Source of the DNA: Nyssa sinensis
Lineage: Eukaryota; Streptophyta; Magnoliopsida; Cornales; Nyssaceae
DNA length: 64,000 bases
Assembly: GCA_008638375.1 (NCBI GenBank)
Contig: VIRR01000547.1
Span: 124,001-188,000, forward strand
Direction of reading: 5' to 3'
Shown here: positions 1 to 11,476 of the stretch, one piece after another
Layout of the letters: each line of letters starts with the position of its first letter
Position numbering within the stretch: position 1 is the stretch's first letter
Program-made: the position numbers and the translations under genes
Notes under the pieces: model-generated
What the model saw: the letters and a program-made list of their open reading frames with translations, nothing else
Databases searched by the model: none
What the model was told of the DNA's origin: nothing

Positions 1-1234
1 AATTTATTTTATGCGTTTATGATTGAAATACACAAACACACACACACACATATATATATTTATATCTTCCTCTCAAAAATAAAAGAAAAGAAAAAAGGAC
101 CCAACCTGAAAATATATGGGTCAGGTCAAGCTGTTCTATGATTCTGGTTTTGGTTCTAGTTCTTATTCTTCTTTTTCATACAAGTAATGTTTTGTGGCAC
201 ATATGTGGTACATACATTTTCATAGGTATGGGTGGAACCTACACTCATCATACACACACGAGCCTCACACCTATGCAAATGTATGTATTACATATATATC
301 ACAAAATATTTGTCACAAAACATTACTCATTTTAAAATAGTTTAAAATTGGATTAGTTTCGATTATAATGTAACCCAACCGACTCATGTACACCTTTTAT
401 CTTCATTAAACCAAAAAAAAAAGCAATCAAAACAAAGCTTAACATATAAGTAAAAAAAGAAAAATAATAATAAACATTACATCTCAATTATCCCACGCTG
501 CAGCTTGTACAATGCATGGGGTTCTCCTTAAAATACTGAAATATTGAGTATAAACGTTTTTAATAAAGCAACATTACTTTTCATTTTTTTCTTCTTTCTT
601 AAACCAAAGTTCTTTTTATATTTCATATATAGTATGTACTAAAAATGTGATATAATATCACGAGCGTAAAAAGTCTGACATGACAATATTATACAAAATC
701 ACACACACACACACACATATATATACATATATATACATGTAATACATGTAATACATGCTAATTAGATTATGAGCGACAATCACTCCCAACTCTCCACATA
801 ACTTCCCGCGGGAAATTTAGTCCCAACTAAAAGTAGTCGTCAACCAAAGACGTCAAACATCAATTTTTTTCAAGAAAGGAAGCCAAGTATCTGCTCAGAA
901 TCCGCGAAAGCATGAAAGGCTGTCTCATAGGGAAATGCTTTTAATAATTGCATGGGCAAATCAAAAGGAGTAATGTTCTCACTATGGGTACTCTCCTTTG
1001 TGGAAAAGCTGATATGTGTACCTTTTAAGTCTACATTAGTAGTGTTAGTTTCACTAATTTCTCAATGAGGAATTAAGCCTTCATTTGTAAATGAACGAGA
1101 GGAAAAGTGATTTTAAAAATTGTGTGTGTGTTTGTTTTTTTTTTTTTTTTTTGTGAGATAAATGCAGTCTTTATTTCATCAGAAATAGAGACCCATCCAA
1201 TTTCTTAATAAAATTTGTCATGTTTGTACTATGA

Positions 1235-1560
1235 TGCATCTTGTTTAAAAATTTTGATAATTATAAAAATTTATTAAGATTTTTGAAATACATTAATCTC
1301 TTTTACCTTTTTTTTTCTAAAAAATTTTACAAATAACTTTCCTCCCGTCTATTTTTTTTTTACAGAATGACTAAAGTGTCATTTCATTTTTTCTTTTGCC
1401 ATTTTAAAATTTTTATCAATTATTTCTAACTTTTTTTCAAGTAAATACTAATGAAAACCCTTCTTTTGGCAAAAAAATATAAGTTATTTATCTTAAATTT
1501 ATTTTTATATAAAAATGAGAATTTTCTTTAAAAAAGAAGTTGGAAAAAAATTCAAAATTT
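1235..1560. repeat. Foldback MITE family, partial copy
   Basis: The left arm and centre resemble the AT-rich foldback family seen intact at 24.9, 28.0 and 30.0 kb: a TTTTGATAATTA start, a 'fewer than 60 bases, AAATGACTAAAGTG-like' inner arm, then the central ATTTTTATATAAAA. The right arm is not clear. The duplicated counterpart lies at about 44430-44750. Confidence 0.45.
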
Positions 1561-2022
1561 TTATAATGGAAAACAAAATTAACTAAAAATTAGTTTCCTA
1601 AAAAAATAAAAAATTGGAATCTTGTCTAATAATGCCAAAAAAATTATAAATAACCAAAACGTAATAAGTTCTCTACGAAAAAAAAAGGATGATAGAAAAA
1701 AGAGAATAAAATGAATCATGGTAACATTTTTTAATAAAAAAAATTAATATAGACATCATTAACATTTTTATATTTTTGTATCATATTCTAACAAACTAAT
1801 ATAACATTTGAGTGGTACAAATTTAAGGATTAAAATTTAAGATCTCGAGTTCGAGTCTCCTTTGAGGTCACTGAAAGTTTATTCGGTCATTAATTTTAGA
1901 GTTCCGGAATTATAAGTTAACTTGGACACCCAATTATCAAAAAAAGATTAGAGCTTGTTAGGACATCCATTGCTAATGATGGTCTCATAAACAATGACAC
2001 TAAAAGAAAAGGGATACAACAA

Positions 2023-2026
2023 TGTT

Positions 2027-2066
<40 letters not shown>
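2023..2066. repeat. CT/CA microsatellite
   Basis: A CT run passes into a short CA run. The counterpart in the other duplication copy (45180-45243) has a much longer CA tract, so the locus has changed length since the duplication. Confidence 0.9.
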
Positions 2067-3134
2067 CTCAACAATCAAAGTTTTCGAAAAACAAATTCAT
2101 TGTATCTTAGGCTATAAAATCATCATTTATGATACCCGCAACCGATCATTCAAAAAAAGAAATGTACGAGGCTTTAGTAACTTTCATATTAAGTATAAAC
2201 AATTATCATTAGACTAAACAATTTTATTGAATTCACTATAATGTAATTGCATTCTTGTGGTTTTTTCAATAATTTGGTAAGGATTATTCTTGTTAGAAAA
2301 TGACTCAATTTCTCTTTTGCACCAAAATTTTCAAAACATTTGATAATTTTGCTGATTCCAAAAGAATTTTTTTCTGAAGTTTCTTAAATTTGATTCTAAT
2401 CATTCTATCACTTCACCCTCTTCCTGCATTGGGGTCAGAATGCTTAAAACATTTTGTTTATTTATTCCTATGATATTTGGTACTTCATTGGGACATGTAC
2501 TTGATATTTTAAGTACCTAAAAAAAACCGATGTCAAAGATATTAAAGTAATACAAGAAATAAGATCACTGAGCTAGTACTATGTAATAATTTAAGATATA
2601 AGTATCACTAACGTACCTAGTACTATGTAATATCATAGACTTACCTGTGTGTAAATTATCAGTTTCTTTTCTTTTTGACAAGTATATAAAAAAGGAGCCC
2701 AAGGGGGTTAATCCAAAAACAACCTACAGCTAAGCTTTACAAAGTTCTCAGTGACCCCAAAAGTCTAACAAGCAAAAAAAAAACACATTTACAAAAGAGC
2801 CTCTTTGATCCAAAAAAATAATAAACACAAAAAATTAGGCATTATCTGAAATTGATTTTAGAAGTTCAATTTATAGAAGGAGAGGGCTTATGGAGGAAGT
2901 GTCTAGTGTGAAAATGTGTCTTGACAATGTGATCTGTCACTGATGTCAAATTATCCATATCAATTTGTTTTGATGGTTGGTTTGTGAAAAGACAAAATTT
3001 ACAGCTACTGATTCTCACTATGTATTGATCAATACTCTTGATACCATAACTTCCGCAGACCAAAATCCTTATTGTGACTGATTCTGCAATTTAAATTCAG
3101 GCAGGCAGGTTGCCGCATATTATCTGACAGCGTA

Positions 3135-4839
3135 TTTTTTTTTATAAATAAAATTCATTAAAAGACACTCAACAGGGGAGTGCATCCATGTACATAAAGG
3201 GAACAACCTTATAAATCACGTAGGCCTCATATCACTCAAAAATTCAATCATAGAGTCAACCGAAAGAGGTATTTGGGAGCAATCCAAAAATAAAACATAT
3301 GCAAAAATCAAGCCTTCAACTCATGTGGAGACCTCTCAATCCTATCAAAAATTCAAAAATTTCTCTCCTGCCACACAAACCATAATAAAAAAGAGGAGCC
3401 GTAAACCATACCTCCTTATCCTTCCTATGCCGCCATTGACCTCACTGTGGCAACAACTCCATCACAGACTTTGGTAACAACACTGAATAGCAAACAATGA
3501 AAACAACAAGTTCCATGAATCTTCAACCATTTTACAATGCAGCAACAAATAGCTGTCTCCTCACATGAGTGGCACATGGTAAACCGATTCAACAAGCAAA
3601 ATCCACGCTTCAGCAAGTTATGAGTTTTCAAAACAGCATTAAGAGAATCTGTCCACCTTTAAGTGGGCTCTTGACTTCTGAATAATCTTATACGGAAAAC
3701 ACATCCCCTCAGAAGAAAGAGTCACATAGAAAGATTGCACAGAGAGCATACCACTAGTAGAATGCTTCCAGCAAATAGAATAATTCTCTCCAATCCACAC
3801 TTTACAAATGTCAATGACTCCATCAAAGCACCAAATCCCATTTGCCTCATAACCTACCTACCTCACTCACAACCATACTTTCAAACCACCGGTGTTCGCC
3901 ATAACATCTCTCCCTTTGTACAAAAATGCCATAACCACTTACCCAACAAACTGTGATTAAAAACTCTCAATCTTTTAATCCCAAGACCCCCATACTCCCA
4001 GGCTGACAAGCCTTATCCCAACTAACCAAATGAATTCTTTGCTCATCACCACTTAATCCCTCCCCGCAAAAAATCCCTTTAAAGCTTCTCTAATTGACAT
4101 TCCATCGAAGTTGGAATACGAAACAATGACAAAAAGTAATTCAACAAGCTAGCCAACATACTTTTAATGAAAGTCAATCTACCTCTCTTGGACAAGTACT
4201 GACATTACCAACCCCCAAGACGCTTTTGAAACCTCCCAAACACACTACAACAACTTGATGATGTCTTATAAGAAGCACCTAACGGCGAAACCCCACACCC
4301 TAAGATTTAACTCACTCTTCCCCATGGTCATCTGACGACCATATATTGTGTCAATACGCAATAGCATATCGAAGATACCTAAGCTGCTCCTTTACATCAC
4401 AAATCACAGACTTCCCTACCTCGAGCCCAATTAATAAACCTTTCAAAATTTCCCAATCCACCAACCGGCTGAGAGCTTCTAACGCCACAAGGAAAAGCAA
4501 GTGAGATAATGAATCCCCCTGCCTAAGGCCTGCCCCTAGAACTCTAAAGACATTGCATCTAAACCATTTACCATGATAGAAAAATGGATCATCGAGATGC
4601 AAAAAATAATCCATTGCCTCTGTTCATCTCCAAAGCCCATCCTCTCCAATATATAAAGCAAAAAAACCCTGCTCGCAAGATATGCTTTTGCAATATGGCG
4701 CTTACACACAACCCCCTTGAATACCACTCTGCATCCGAGAATCCACACATTCATTAGCAATCAAAACTGCATTTAAAATTTGTCTTCTTGAAAACAAAAG
4801 CGCTTTGGATGAAATAACTTACCCCACAACATTTAATAA
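3135..4839 (-). pseudogene. LINE (L1-type) reverse transcriptase remnant
   Basis: Read on the minus strand, this is the C-terminal half of a plant L1-type ORF2. At 4350-4614 the peptide contains the reverse transcriptase motif LRQGDSLSHLLFLVALEALS, followed by SRLVDWEILKG. Near 3425-3631 lies the zinc-binding zf-RVT tail (THNLLKRGFCLLNR, then CHSCEE). Several frameshifts and stops break the frame. The 3' end is a poly-A tail, seen as a T run at 3135-3143 on the plus strand. The 5' part ends abruptly at 4839 against CACTA sequence, while copy B keeps about 80 bases more of the reverse transcriptase. The element entered before the segmental duplication because both copies carry it. Confidence 0.88.
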
Positions 4840-4911
4840 ATGTTGCAATTTATCATTGTATAATGTATTCATGAAATCAATCTTCACAAGCTACTATTTA
4901 TTTGCTGCAGC

Positions 4912-6670
4912 GAGACCAAGAGACCGGTGCACCACCCAGCCCCATTGAGTTGTGGCACAAGACGCACTACAATCCTGAGAAGGGTTAGACTGGGCCTAAA
5001 GCTCAGCGGCTTTATGTAAGTTGGAAAAGATTTATATACCACTATTATGAATTTAATATTAATATAAAATGTTTAAAAGTGGTAACGAATATTTATGTTT
5101 TTTTAGGACGAGATGGTCGAGGTGCGTGTTCGGCCGAGCCCTAAGGTTGAGCAACCGCCGACCGATGACCAGATATGAGAGACTGTTCTGGGCAAGAGGC
5201 GCGGATATGTGCGTGGCTTAGGGGGTGGGATGGAGCCGACGACAACGTCCTCTACCGTTGAGAGCGATGCTAGGTTTCATGCAGCCACCCAGAGAGCTGA
5301 GGCATCCACCCAGAGAGCTGAGGCAGCTGAGAGACTGAATGCAGAAATGAGGGTTGAGATGATAGAGCTCAAGGAGCGGCAGGCCCAGATAGAGGTGATC
5401 TCTCGTGAAAATCAATAAAATTACCAAACTAAACTACTAGTATAGTAGAGAAGTAAGGGTCGAACCCACAGAGACTGTTAATTGTTTAAAAACCAAAGTT
5501 GAGATTGATTTCAATTCAAATTAACAAAGATTGATTGTTGTTGATTTTCTTTCCTAAAATTAAATGAGAACTATACTTAAAGCAAATATTTAACTGAATT
5601 AATGAGGAATCAAATTAAAAGAGAATTCCTAGGGTGTTGAATCCACCACTAATCTTGTAACTAGCTTCAATTGTATTAATTCTTGGGCCATTAAGTTTGG
5701 ATGTAAAAGATGTATTTTGGCTACAAGCCTCAATACAATCATCAAGAAAATCATGCACCAAAACCCTAAGCACGAATCATCTTTGGTCAACACAAATTGT
5801 CTACGCTAATTCTAAGTTCATAGTCACAATTTGTTTTTCCTGAGTTATGACTCGTCCTACGGTTTTGATGTATGTATACATATAACTATTGTATAACCAC
5901 ATAAACAAAATCACAGAAATTGATTATGTGAAACTGAATAATACGATTATTGTCTTAATAAAATCCCAACGTTATACAATTAACATCCAAAACTAATTAA
6001 CCCAAAAATAAAATACAAAGAAGTAATATTACTTGACTAGGGTTTCATCTAAACCCTAGGAATGAGAGAACTTAGCCCATGATAGAAGAAGATGAGACCA
6101 CCATAGGCATGGAGTTCTTCATCTTCTTCTTTAGGGTTGTCTCCTTCCTTCTTCTCTTCCTCTCTAGATCTCCAAGAACAGCTTCCCCCTTTTCCAAAAC
6201 CCTAGTTTACAATAATATCCCCCTTTTTCCAAAAATACCCTTACAAAATAAGAATTTAGGAAAATAACATAAAATCCCGTAATTAGACATTAGGGGCCCA
6301 AAAAGGGAGTCTAAAGTGCTCCAAAATAGAGCCTATAATGCTAAAATAGGCCCTGGTCCACCAACATATGGACCAAGCCTCTCTTCTAACCCAAAATCAC
6401 TTGTTTTCCACTTCTTTTCGCACTTCAAAGCCCAATATTTTCCTTTTGCTCCAAATCCACCATTAAATCATCAACTTTGACGAGCTTTCTCTGCAAAAAG
6501 ATAAAATAAGAATTAACTAGCAAATGCATATAGATTGGAAAAATTAAAATAATAAAAGTGCAAGAATATCTAGGGTTAACAAAATAAATATGCACTTTTT
6601 AACTAGTTATCAAGAGGCTCTTATGAAGACAATACTCAACTAGTACGGAGGCTCTGATCAGCCTTGGTAA
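4912..6670 (+). pseudogene. Transposase_24-like CACTA coding remnant
   Basis: After an intron-like tail ending TTTGCTGCAG at about 4912, the plus strand reads RDQETGAPPSPIELWHKTHY and then NPEKG, a signature of the plant Ptta/En/Spm family (Pfam Transposase_24). A stop follows directly, where a tryptophan codon (TGG to TAG) would suit the family. After an intron-like gap, a second segment from about 5107 reads EVRVRPSPKVEQPP, then VLGKRRGYVRGLGGGMEP and a coiled-coil-like ATQRAEASTQRAEAAERLNA. The frame is interrupted at 5415 by a 1.2 kb insertion and resumes at 6614 as EALMKTILN, stop, YGGSDQPW. Several in-frame stops show it is dead. Confidence 0.8.
5416..6608 (-). mobile_element. Unclassified 1.2 kb insertion with ATCAA flanks
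   Basis: The insertion splits the transposase reading frame. ATCAA stands on both sides (5411-5415 and 6609-6613), consistent with a 5-bp target duplication, and removing insert plus one copy restores an open frame. The same terminal sequence occurs inverted at 63862-64000, showing a dispersed family. That copy also has TGATAAC at its edge, so the true end may include those bases and the flank repeat may be partly element. There is no coding region and no clear terminal inverted repeat. A nine-base inverted pair (AAAGTGCA and TGCACTTT, about 6556-6600) lies near this end. Candidate types are solo LTR or non-autonomous element. Confidence 0.6.
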
Positions 6671-6744
6671 GTTTTTAAAATTATTTACTTTGGTACATTT
6701 ATTATTTATAGAAAATGTTACGTAAAAAAAAAAAAAAAAAAAAG

Positions 6745-9360
6745 ATTTCGGCCTAACGGCCTACAAACCGCATGACACTTCACATATGAAAATAGGCTTG
6801 CACGAACTTATTTAATTTTATAGGGATGCAAGTTTCAGCTCCAAAAAGGCCTATTTTGGGGTTTTGTTGGACCAAAATGCTGAATATCAGCCTAACTACA
6901 CCAAAACCCCATCACACACCTCAAAAATGAAAAAATAAACTTGTACGAACTTACGGCACTCGGTTCGGATGCCCGGTTTTAAACTTATGCAAGTTTCAGC
7001 TCCAAAAAGGCCCATTTTGGGGTTTTGTTGGACCAAAATTATGGATATCGGCCTAACTACACCGAAAACCTATCACACACCTCAAAAGTGATAAAATAAA
7101 CTTGCACAAACTTACGACACTCAGTTCGGATACCTGGTTTGAAACTTATGCAAGTTTCAGCTCCAAAAAAGCCCATTTTGGGGTTTTGATAGACCAAAAT
7201 GTCAGATATTGGCCTAACTACACCGAAACCACATCACACACCTCAAAAATGATAAAATAAACTTGCACGAACTTACGGCACTCGGTTCGGATGCCCCGTT
7301 TGAAACTTATGCAAGTTTAAGCTCCAAAAAGGCCCATTTTGGGGTTTTGTTGGACCAAAATGCCAGATATTGGCCTAACTACACCAAAACCACATCAAAC
7401 ACCTCAAAAATGATAAAATAAACTTACACAAACTTACGGCACTCGGTTCAAATGCCTAGTTTGAAACTTATGCAAGTTTCAGCTCCAAAAAGGCCCATTT
7501 TGGGGTTTTGTTGTACCAAAATTCTGAATATCGGCCTAACTACATGAAACCCCATCACACACCTTAAAAATGATAAAATAAACTTGCACAAACTTACGGC
7601 ACTCAATTCGGATACCCGGATTGAAACTTATGCAAGTTTTAGCTCCAAAAAGGCCCATTTTGAGATTTTGACAGACCAAAATGACAGATATTGGCCTAAC
7701 TACACCGAAACCACATCACACACCTCAAAAATGATAAAATAAACTTTTACAAACTTACGGCACTCGGTTCGGATGCCCGGTTTGAAACTTATGCAAGTTT
7801 CAGCTCCAAAAAGGCCCATTTTGTGGTTTTGTTGGACCAAAATACCGAATATCGGCCTAACTACACCGAAACCACATCACACACCTCAAACATGATAAAA
7901 TAAACTTGCACGAACTTACGGCACTCGGTTTGGATGTCCAGTTTGAAACTTATGCAAGTTTCAGCTCCAAAAGGCTCATTTTGGAATTTTGACAGACCAA
8001 AATGCCGGATATCGACCTAACTATACTGAAACCCCATCACACACCTCAAAAATGATAAAATAAACTTGCACGAACTTACGGCACTCGATTCGGATGCCCC
8101 GTTTGAAACTTATGTAAGTTTCAGCTCCAAAAAGGCCCATTTTGGGATTTTGATAGACCAAAATGCTGGATATCAGCCTAATTACACCGAAACCCCATCA
8201 CACACCTCAAAAATGATAAAATAAACTTGCATGAACTTACGGCACTCGGTTCGGATGCCCGGTTTGAAACTTATGCAAGTTTTAGTTCCAAAAAGTCACA
8301 TTTTGAAGTTTTGACAGACCAAAATACCGGATATTGGCCTAACTATACCAAAACCCCATCACACACCTCAAAAATGATAAAATAAACTTGCACGAACTTA
8401 CGGCACTCGATTCGGATGCCCGGTTTGAAAATTATGCAAGTTTCAGCTCTAAAAAGGCCCATTTTGGGGTTTTGTTGGACCAAAATATCGGATATCGGCC
8501 TAACTACACCAAAACCACATCACACACCTCACAAATGATAAAATAAACTTGCACAAACTTACGGCACTCTGTTCAGATGCCCGGTTTGAAACTTATGTAA
8601 GTTTCAGCTCCAAAAAGGCCCATTTTGGGGTTTTGACAGACCAAAATGCTGGATATCGGCCTAACTACACCGAAACCCCATCATACACCTCAAAAATGAT
8701 AAAACAAACTTACACAAACTTATGGCACTCGGTTCGGATGCCCCGTTTGAAACTTATGCAAGTTTTAGCTCCAAAAAGGCCCATTTTAGAATTTTGACAG
8801 ACCAAAATGCCGGATATCGGCCTAACTACACCGAAACTCCATCACACACCTGAAAAATGATAAAATAAACTTTCATGAACTAACGGCACTTGGTTCGAAT
8901 GCCCGGTTTGAAACTTATGCAAGTTTCAGCTCTAAAAAGACCCATTTTGGGGTTTTGACAGACCAAAATGCCGGATATCGACTAACTACACCGAAACCCC
9001 ATCACACACCTCAAAAATGATAAAATAAAATTGCACAAACTTACGGTACTCAGTTTGGATGCCCGGTTTGAAACTTATGCAAGTTTCAGCTCCAAAAAAG
9101 CCTATTTTGGGATTTTGACAGACCAAAATGTCGGATATTGGCCTAACTACACCGAAACCACATCACACACCTCAAAAATGATAAAATAAACTTGCACGAA
9201 CTTACGGCACTCGGTTCAGATGTCCGGTTTGAAACTTATGCAAGTTTCAGCTCCAAAAAAGCCCATTTTGTGGTTTTGACAGACCAAAATGCCGGATATT
9301 GGCCTAACTATACCGAAACTCCATCACACACCTCACAAATGATAAAATAGACTTATGCTA
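6745..9360 (+). repeat. Tandem array of a 161-bp repeat, about 16 units
   Basis: The anchor ATCACACACC recurs at 6911, 7072, 7233, 7394, 7554, 7715, 7876, 8036, 8197, 8358, 8519, 8680, 8841, 9001, 9162 and 9323, a spacing of 160 or 161 bases throughout. A shortened, divergent first unit precedes it near 6772. Each unit holds CTTACGGCACTCGGTTCGG, CAAGTTTCAGCTCCAAAAAG, GGTTTTGTTGGACCAAAATG and a GGATATCGGCCTAACTAC block. The unit length is not a multiple of three and stops are frequent, so it is not coding. It lies inside the CACTA element between the transposase remnant and the terminus. Confidence 0.97.
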
Positions 9361-9793
9361 CTTTATGCCATTTTTACTATTTATGCATGCAAAAAAAAAC
9401 TATTCACATTCTATGTTCATGTATATTTAATAATTGTTCTAATATATATCATTTGATCTTTATTTCGATTGATCGGGATTATTGTCGCTCCCTTTTTATG
9501 TCTTGCATCGGAACTTGTTATTTTTATTTATTTATTTTCTTTTCATGGACATCTGTAGTTACATTTTTGGAGACAATTTTTAATTCTTCTATTTATTGTT
9601 AAATTGTACTTTTACAAATGTACATAATTAGTTTAATATATATATATATAAATGTATTTTTCTTTTTTAATATATTCATTTCAGAATGCTTAGATTTTAT
9701 TGTATATCAGGATGGATGATTGATACAGGTTTAAACAGGAATAAAATAACAAATAAAACAAAGCAAATATGGTTTTAACAACAAAAAAAAAAC

Positions 9794-9973
9794 TTTTAGC
9801 GACGCTCAGTGTGCGTCGCTAAAAACAACCATTAGCGACGTACATTGTAAGCGTCGCTAAAAGTCACCATTAGCGACGCCATTATTTGCGACGCTTTAAC
9901 GTGCGTCGCAAAATTTCTTTAGAGACTCAAAATACGCACGTGTGCGTCGCTAGTAGTGGCTTTTCTTGTAGTG
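9794..9973 (+). promoter_or_regulatory. CACTA subterminal repeats and right terminus
   Basis: Short motifs of the form TTAGCGACGC occur in both orientations. TTTTAGCGACGC (9794-9805) pairs with GCGTCGCTAAAA (9813-9824), and a second pair follows at about 9831-9862. The block ends with the CACTA terminus at 9961-9973. In characterised CACTA elements such subterminal motifs are bound by the element-encoded TnpA-type protein; binding here is inferred from position and form only. Confidence 0.82.
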
Positions 9974-11476
9974 GGCTACCTTTATCTCATTCATGAAAAG
10001 TCCCAATCACTGGAAGTGTTCAAATCGTTCAAAGTTGATTTTTCAAATTAATTTTGTATTTTAAATTTTGTAATATTGTATTGTTAATAGTTCATCAAAT
10101 CATATAATTATTATGTTACAATAGCATAATGCTGTATTATTTGAGATTTTAAAACTTAATATAGAAATGGGAAGCTCCACCACCACTCTCATCACACAAA
10201 AAAAAAAAGTATTGAGGTAATTACACTTATTTTTTTTGAGATTTTTGATAATTACACTAATCTTTCTTAAAGTTTCTAAAATTATACTAACTTCTCTTAT
10301 TTTACCTTAGAATATACAAATACTTCCCTACAATCAATTTTTTTAAAATGACAAAACTACCATTTCTATGTTTTTTTAATAATTTTTTAATTTTGACCAA
10401 TTCTTTTTCTAGTTTTTAAATAAATATTGAGAAAAACTTTAAATTTATTTTTATATAAAATTAAAATAGTTTATTTACCTTATTTTTTTGAAAAAATAAA
10501 ATAGTTAAAAAAAACTTTAAAAATAAGTTAAAAAAATAGCCAAAATTCAAAAAAAATATAAAAATAAATAAATAAAATTGCCAAGAAATTAACTTTATTT
10601 TTATGGTAATTTTTTAATTAAATTGCCAAGAAAGTTGAGGTCCATATTCACACTGTTTTTGAGAAATTAATTTATTCTTAATGTGTATGCTAGTATCCAC
10701 ATCAACTAAGGCTACACACTTATTATGTTTTTATTTTTTATTTTTATAACTTGGTATTCAATCATTCAGATCGATTAATTTGAGGTATTAATCTCATTGT
10801 CCATTAACAAGGGACTCAATTAAAGTCGAGGTAGCATCCCGTATGAACTGACCCTAAGGGGAAGTGACATCAACTGGGTTTCAACATGGCGATCTTAAGA
10901 AACAATCCCGTAGTTGCTGTATACCGCCCACTCGATCACTCCTACTAGGGTTTTTATGTTTTGAATTTGTTAATCATATTTAATTGATTTTGAGATTATT
11001 TGAAATAAAATTTCAAATTATATTTATTGATCATAACTTTTTTTATTAAGTACTATTTAAGTTAAATTTGCAAGTCTAATTTTTTCTATTTAGTCAAATC
11101 CAATATGAATTCTCTTATTTGATAATTGTTAATTAATTTTTAATAACTCACTCAAAACACAACTACTTATTCAAATAAAACTTTTACGTAATTATTTAAG
11201 AATCACTTTTATACGTACTATTCAATCAAGCAAGCATTGAGTGACTGTTATATAATAAAACACATTTGTTATATAATGAAACATTGAACATTCTTAATCA
11301 ACTCCATAGACATTGTTGCAACGCTCAAATAACGCTCTAAAAGCCCAAAAGAAACTTGAACTTGACAATCTTAATAAAAAGGAAACAACAAAAAAGAAGA
11401 AAAAAGAACAACACTCCACTCAAAACACTTCAAATAGGGCATGCATGATAAGCCTACAAAAATGACGGATCATCTT
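9974..11476. other. Intergenic AT-rich sequence
   Basis: No gene is seen. A partial foldback MITE lies at 10215-10590. A short stretch at about 10760-10940 is related to 32640-32760, for example GATTAATTT and AAAGTCGAGGTA. Bases 11310-11460 resemble the 3' flank of the second B3 gene (30760-30880) and are probably the 3' untranslated region of the B3 gene that follows. Confidence 0.6.
10215..10590. repeat. Foldback MITE family, copy truncated on the right
   Basis: It starts TTTTTTGAGATTTTTGATAA, continues TTACACTAATC and AAAATGACAAAACTACC, and reaches the central ATTTTTATATAAAAT. The mirrored right arm present in the 30.0 kb copy is mostly missing. Confidence 0.6.

Larger units (their letters stand above)
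1..4839 (+). repeat. Segmental duplication, copy A
   Basis: This block reappears in the same orientation at 43218-48067. Position 1 aligns with 43218, and similarity runs nearly without break to the motif CCCCACAACATTT ending at 4839 and 48067. Shared landmarks include a CCCGCGGGAAATTTAG stretch (805 and 43950), a CT microsatellite (2023 and 45180), and the same minus-strand LINE remnant. Differences are scattered substitutions and small indels. The left limit lies outside the window. The right limit is the junction with CACTA sequence, where copy B instead continues into more LINE. Apart from the LINE and the AT-rich foldback-like stretch near 1.25-1.56 kb, no gene is seen here. Confidence 0.93.
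4840..9973 (+). mobile_element. CACTA (En/Spm-type) transposon, 3' part
   Basis: The right end is a canonical CACTA terminus: the plus strand ends CTTTTCTTGTAGTG at 9973, the reverse complement of CACTACAAGAAAAG. Inside are a Transposase_24-type coding remnant (4912-5415 and 6614-6670), a 161-bp tandem array (6745-9360) and subterminal inverted motifs (9794-9960). No left terminus is visible: the sequence simply starts at 4840 next to a cut LINE, so the 5' part is deleted or was never here. Only one end remains, so the element cannot be mobile by itself. Confidence 0.87.

Noticed and set aside
8549..8797. Open frame within the 161-bp array
   Set aside because: It only spans one and a half repeat units. 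The unit length is not a multiple of three, and other units have stops in the same frame.
6745..9360. CRISPR-like array
   Set aside because: Units are contiguous 161-base tandem repeats with no unique spacers, in a plant CACTA element. It is not a CRISPR array.
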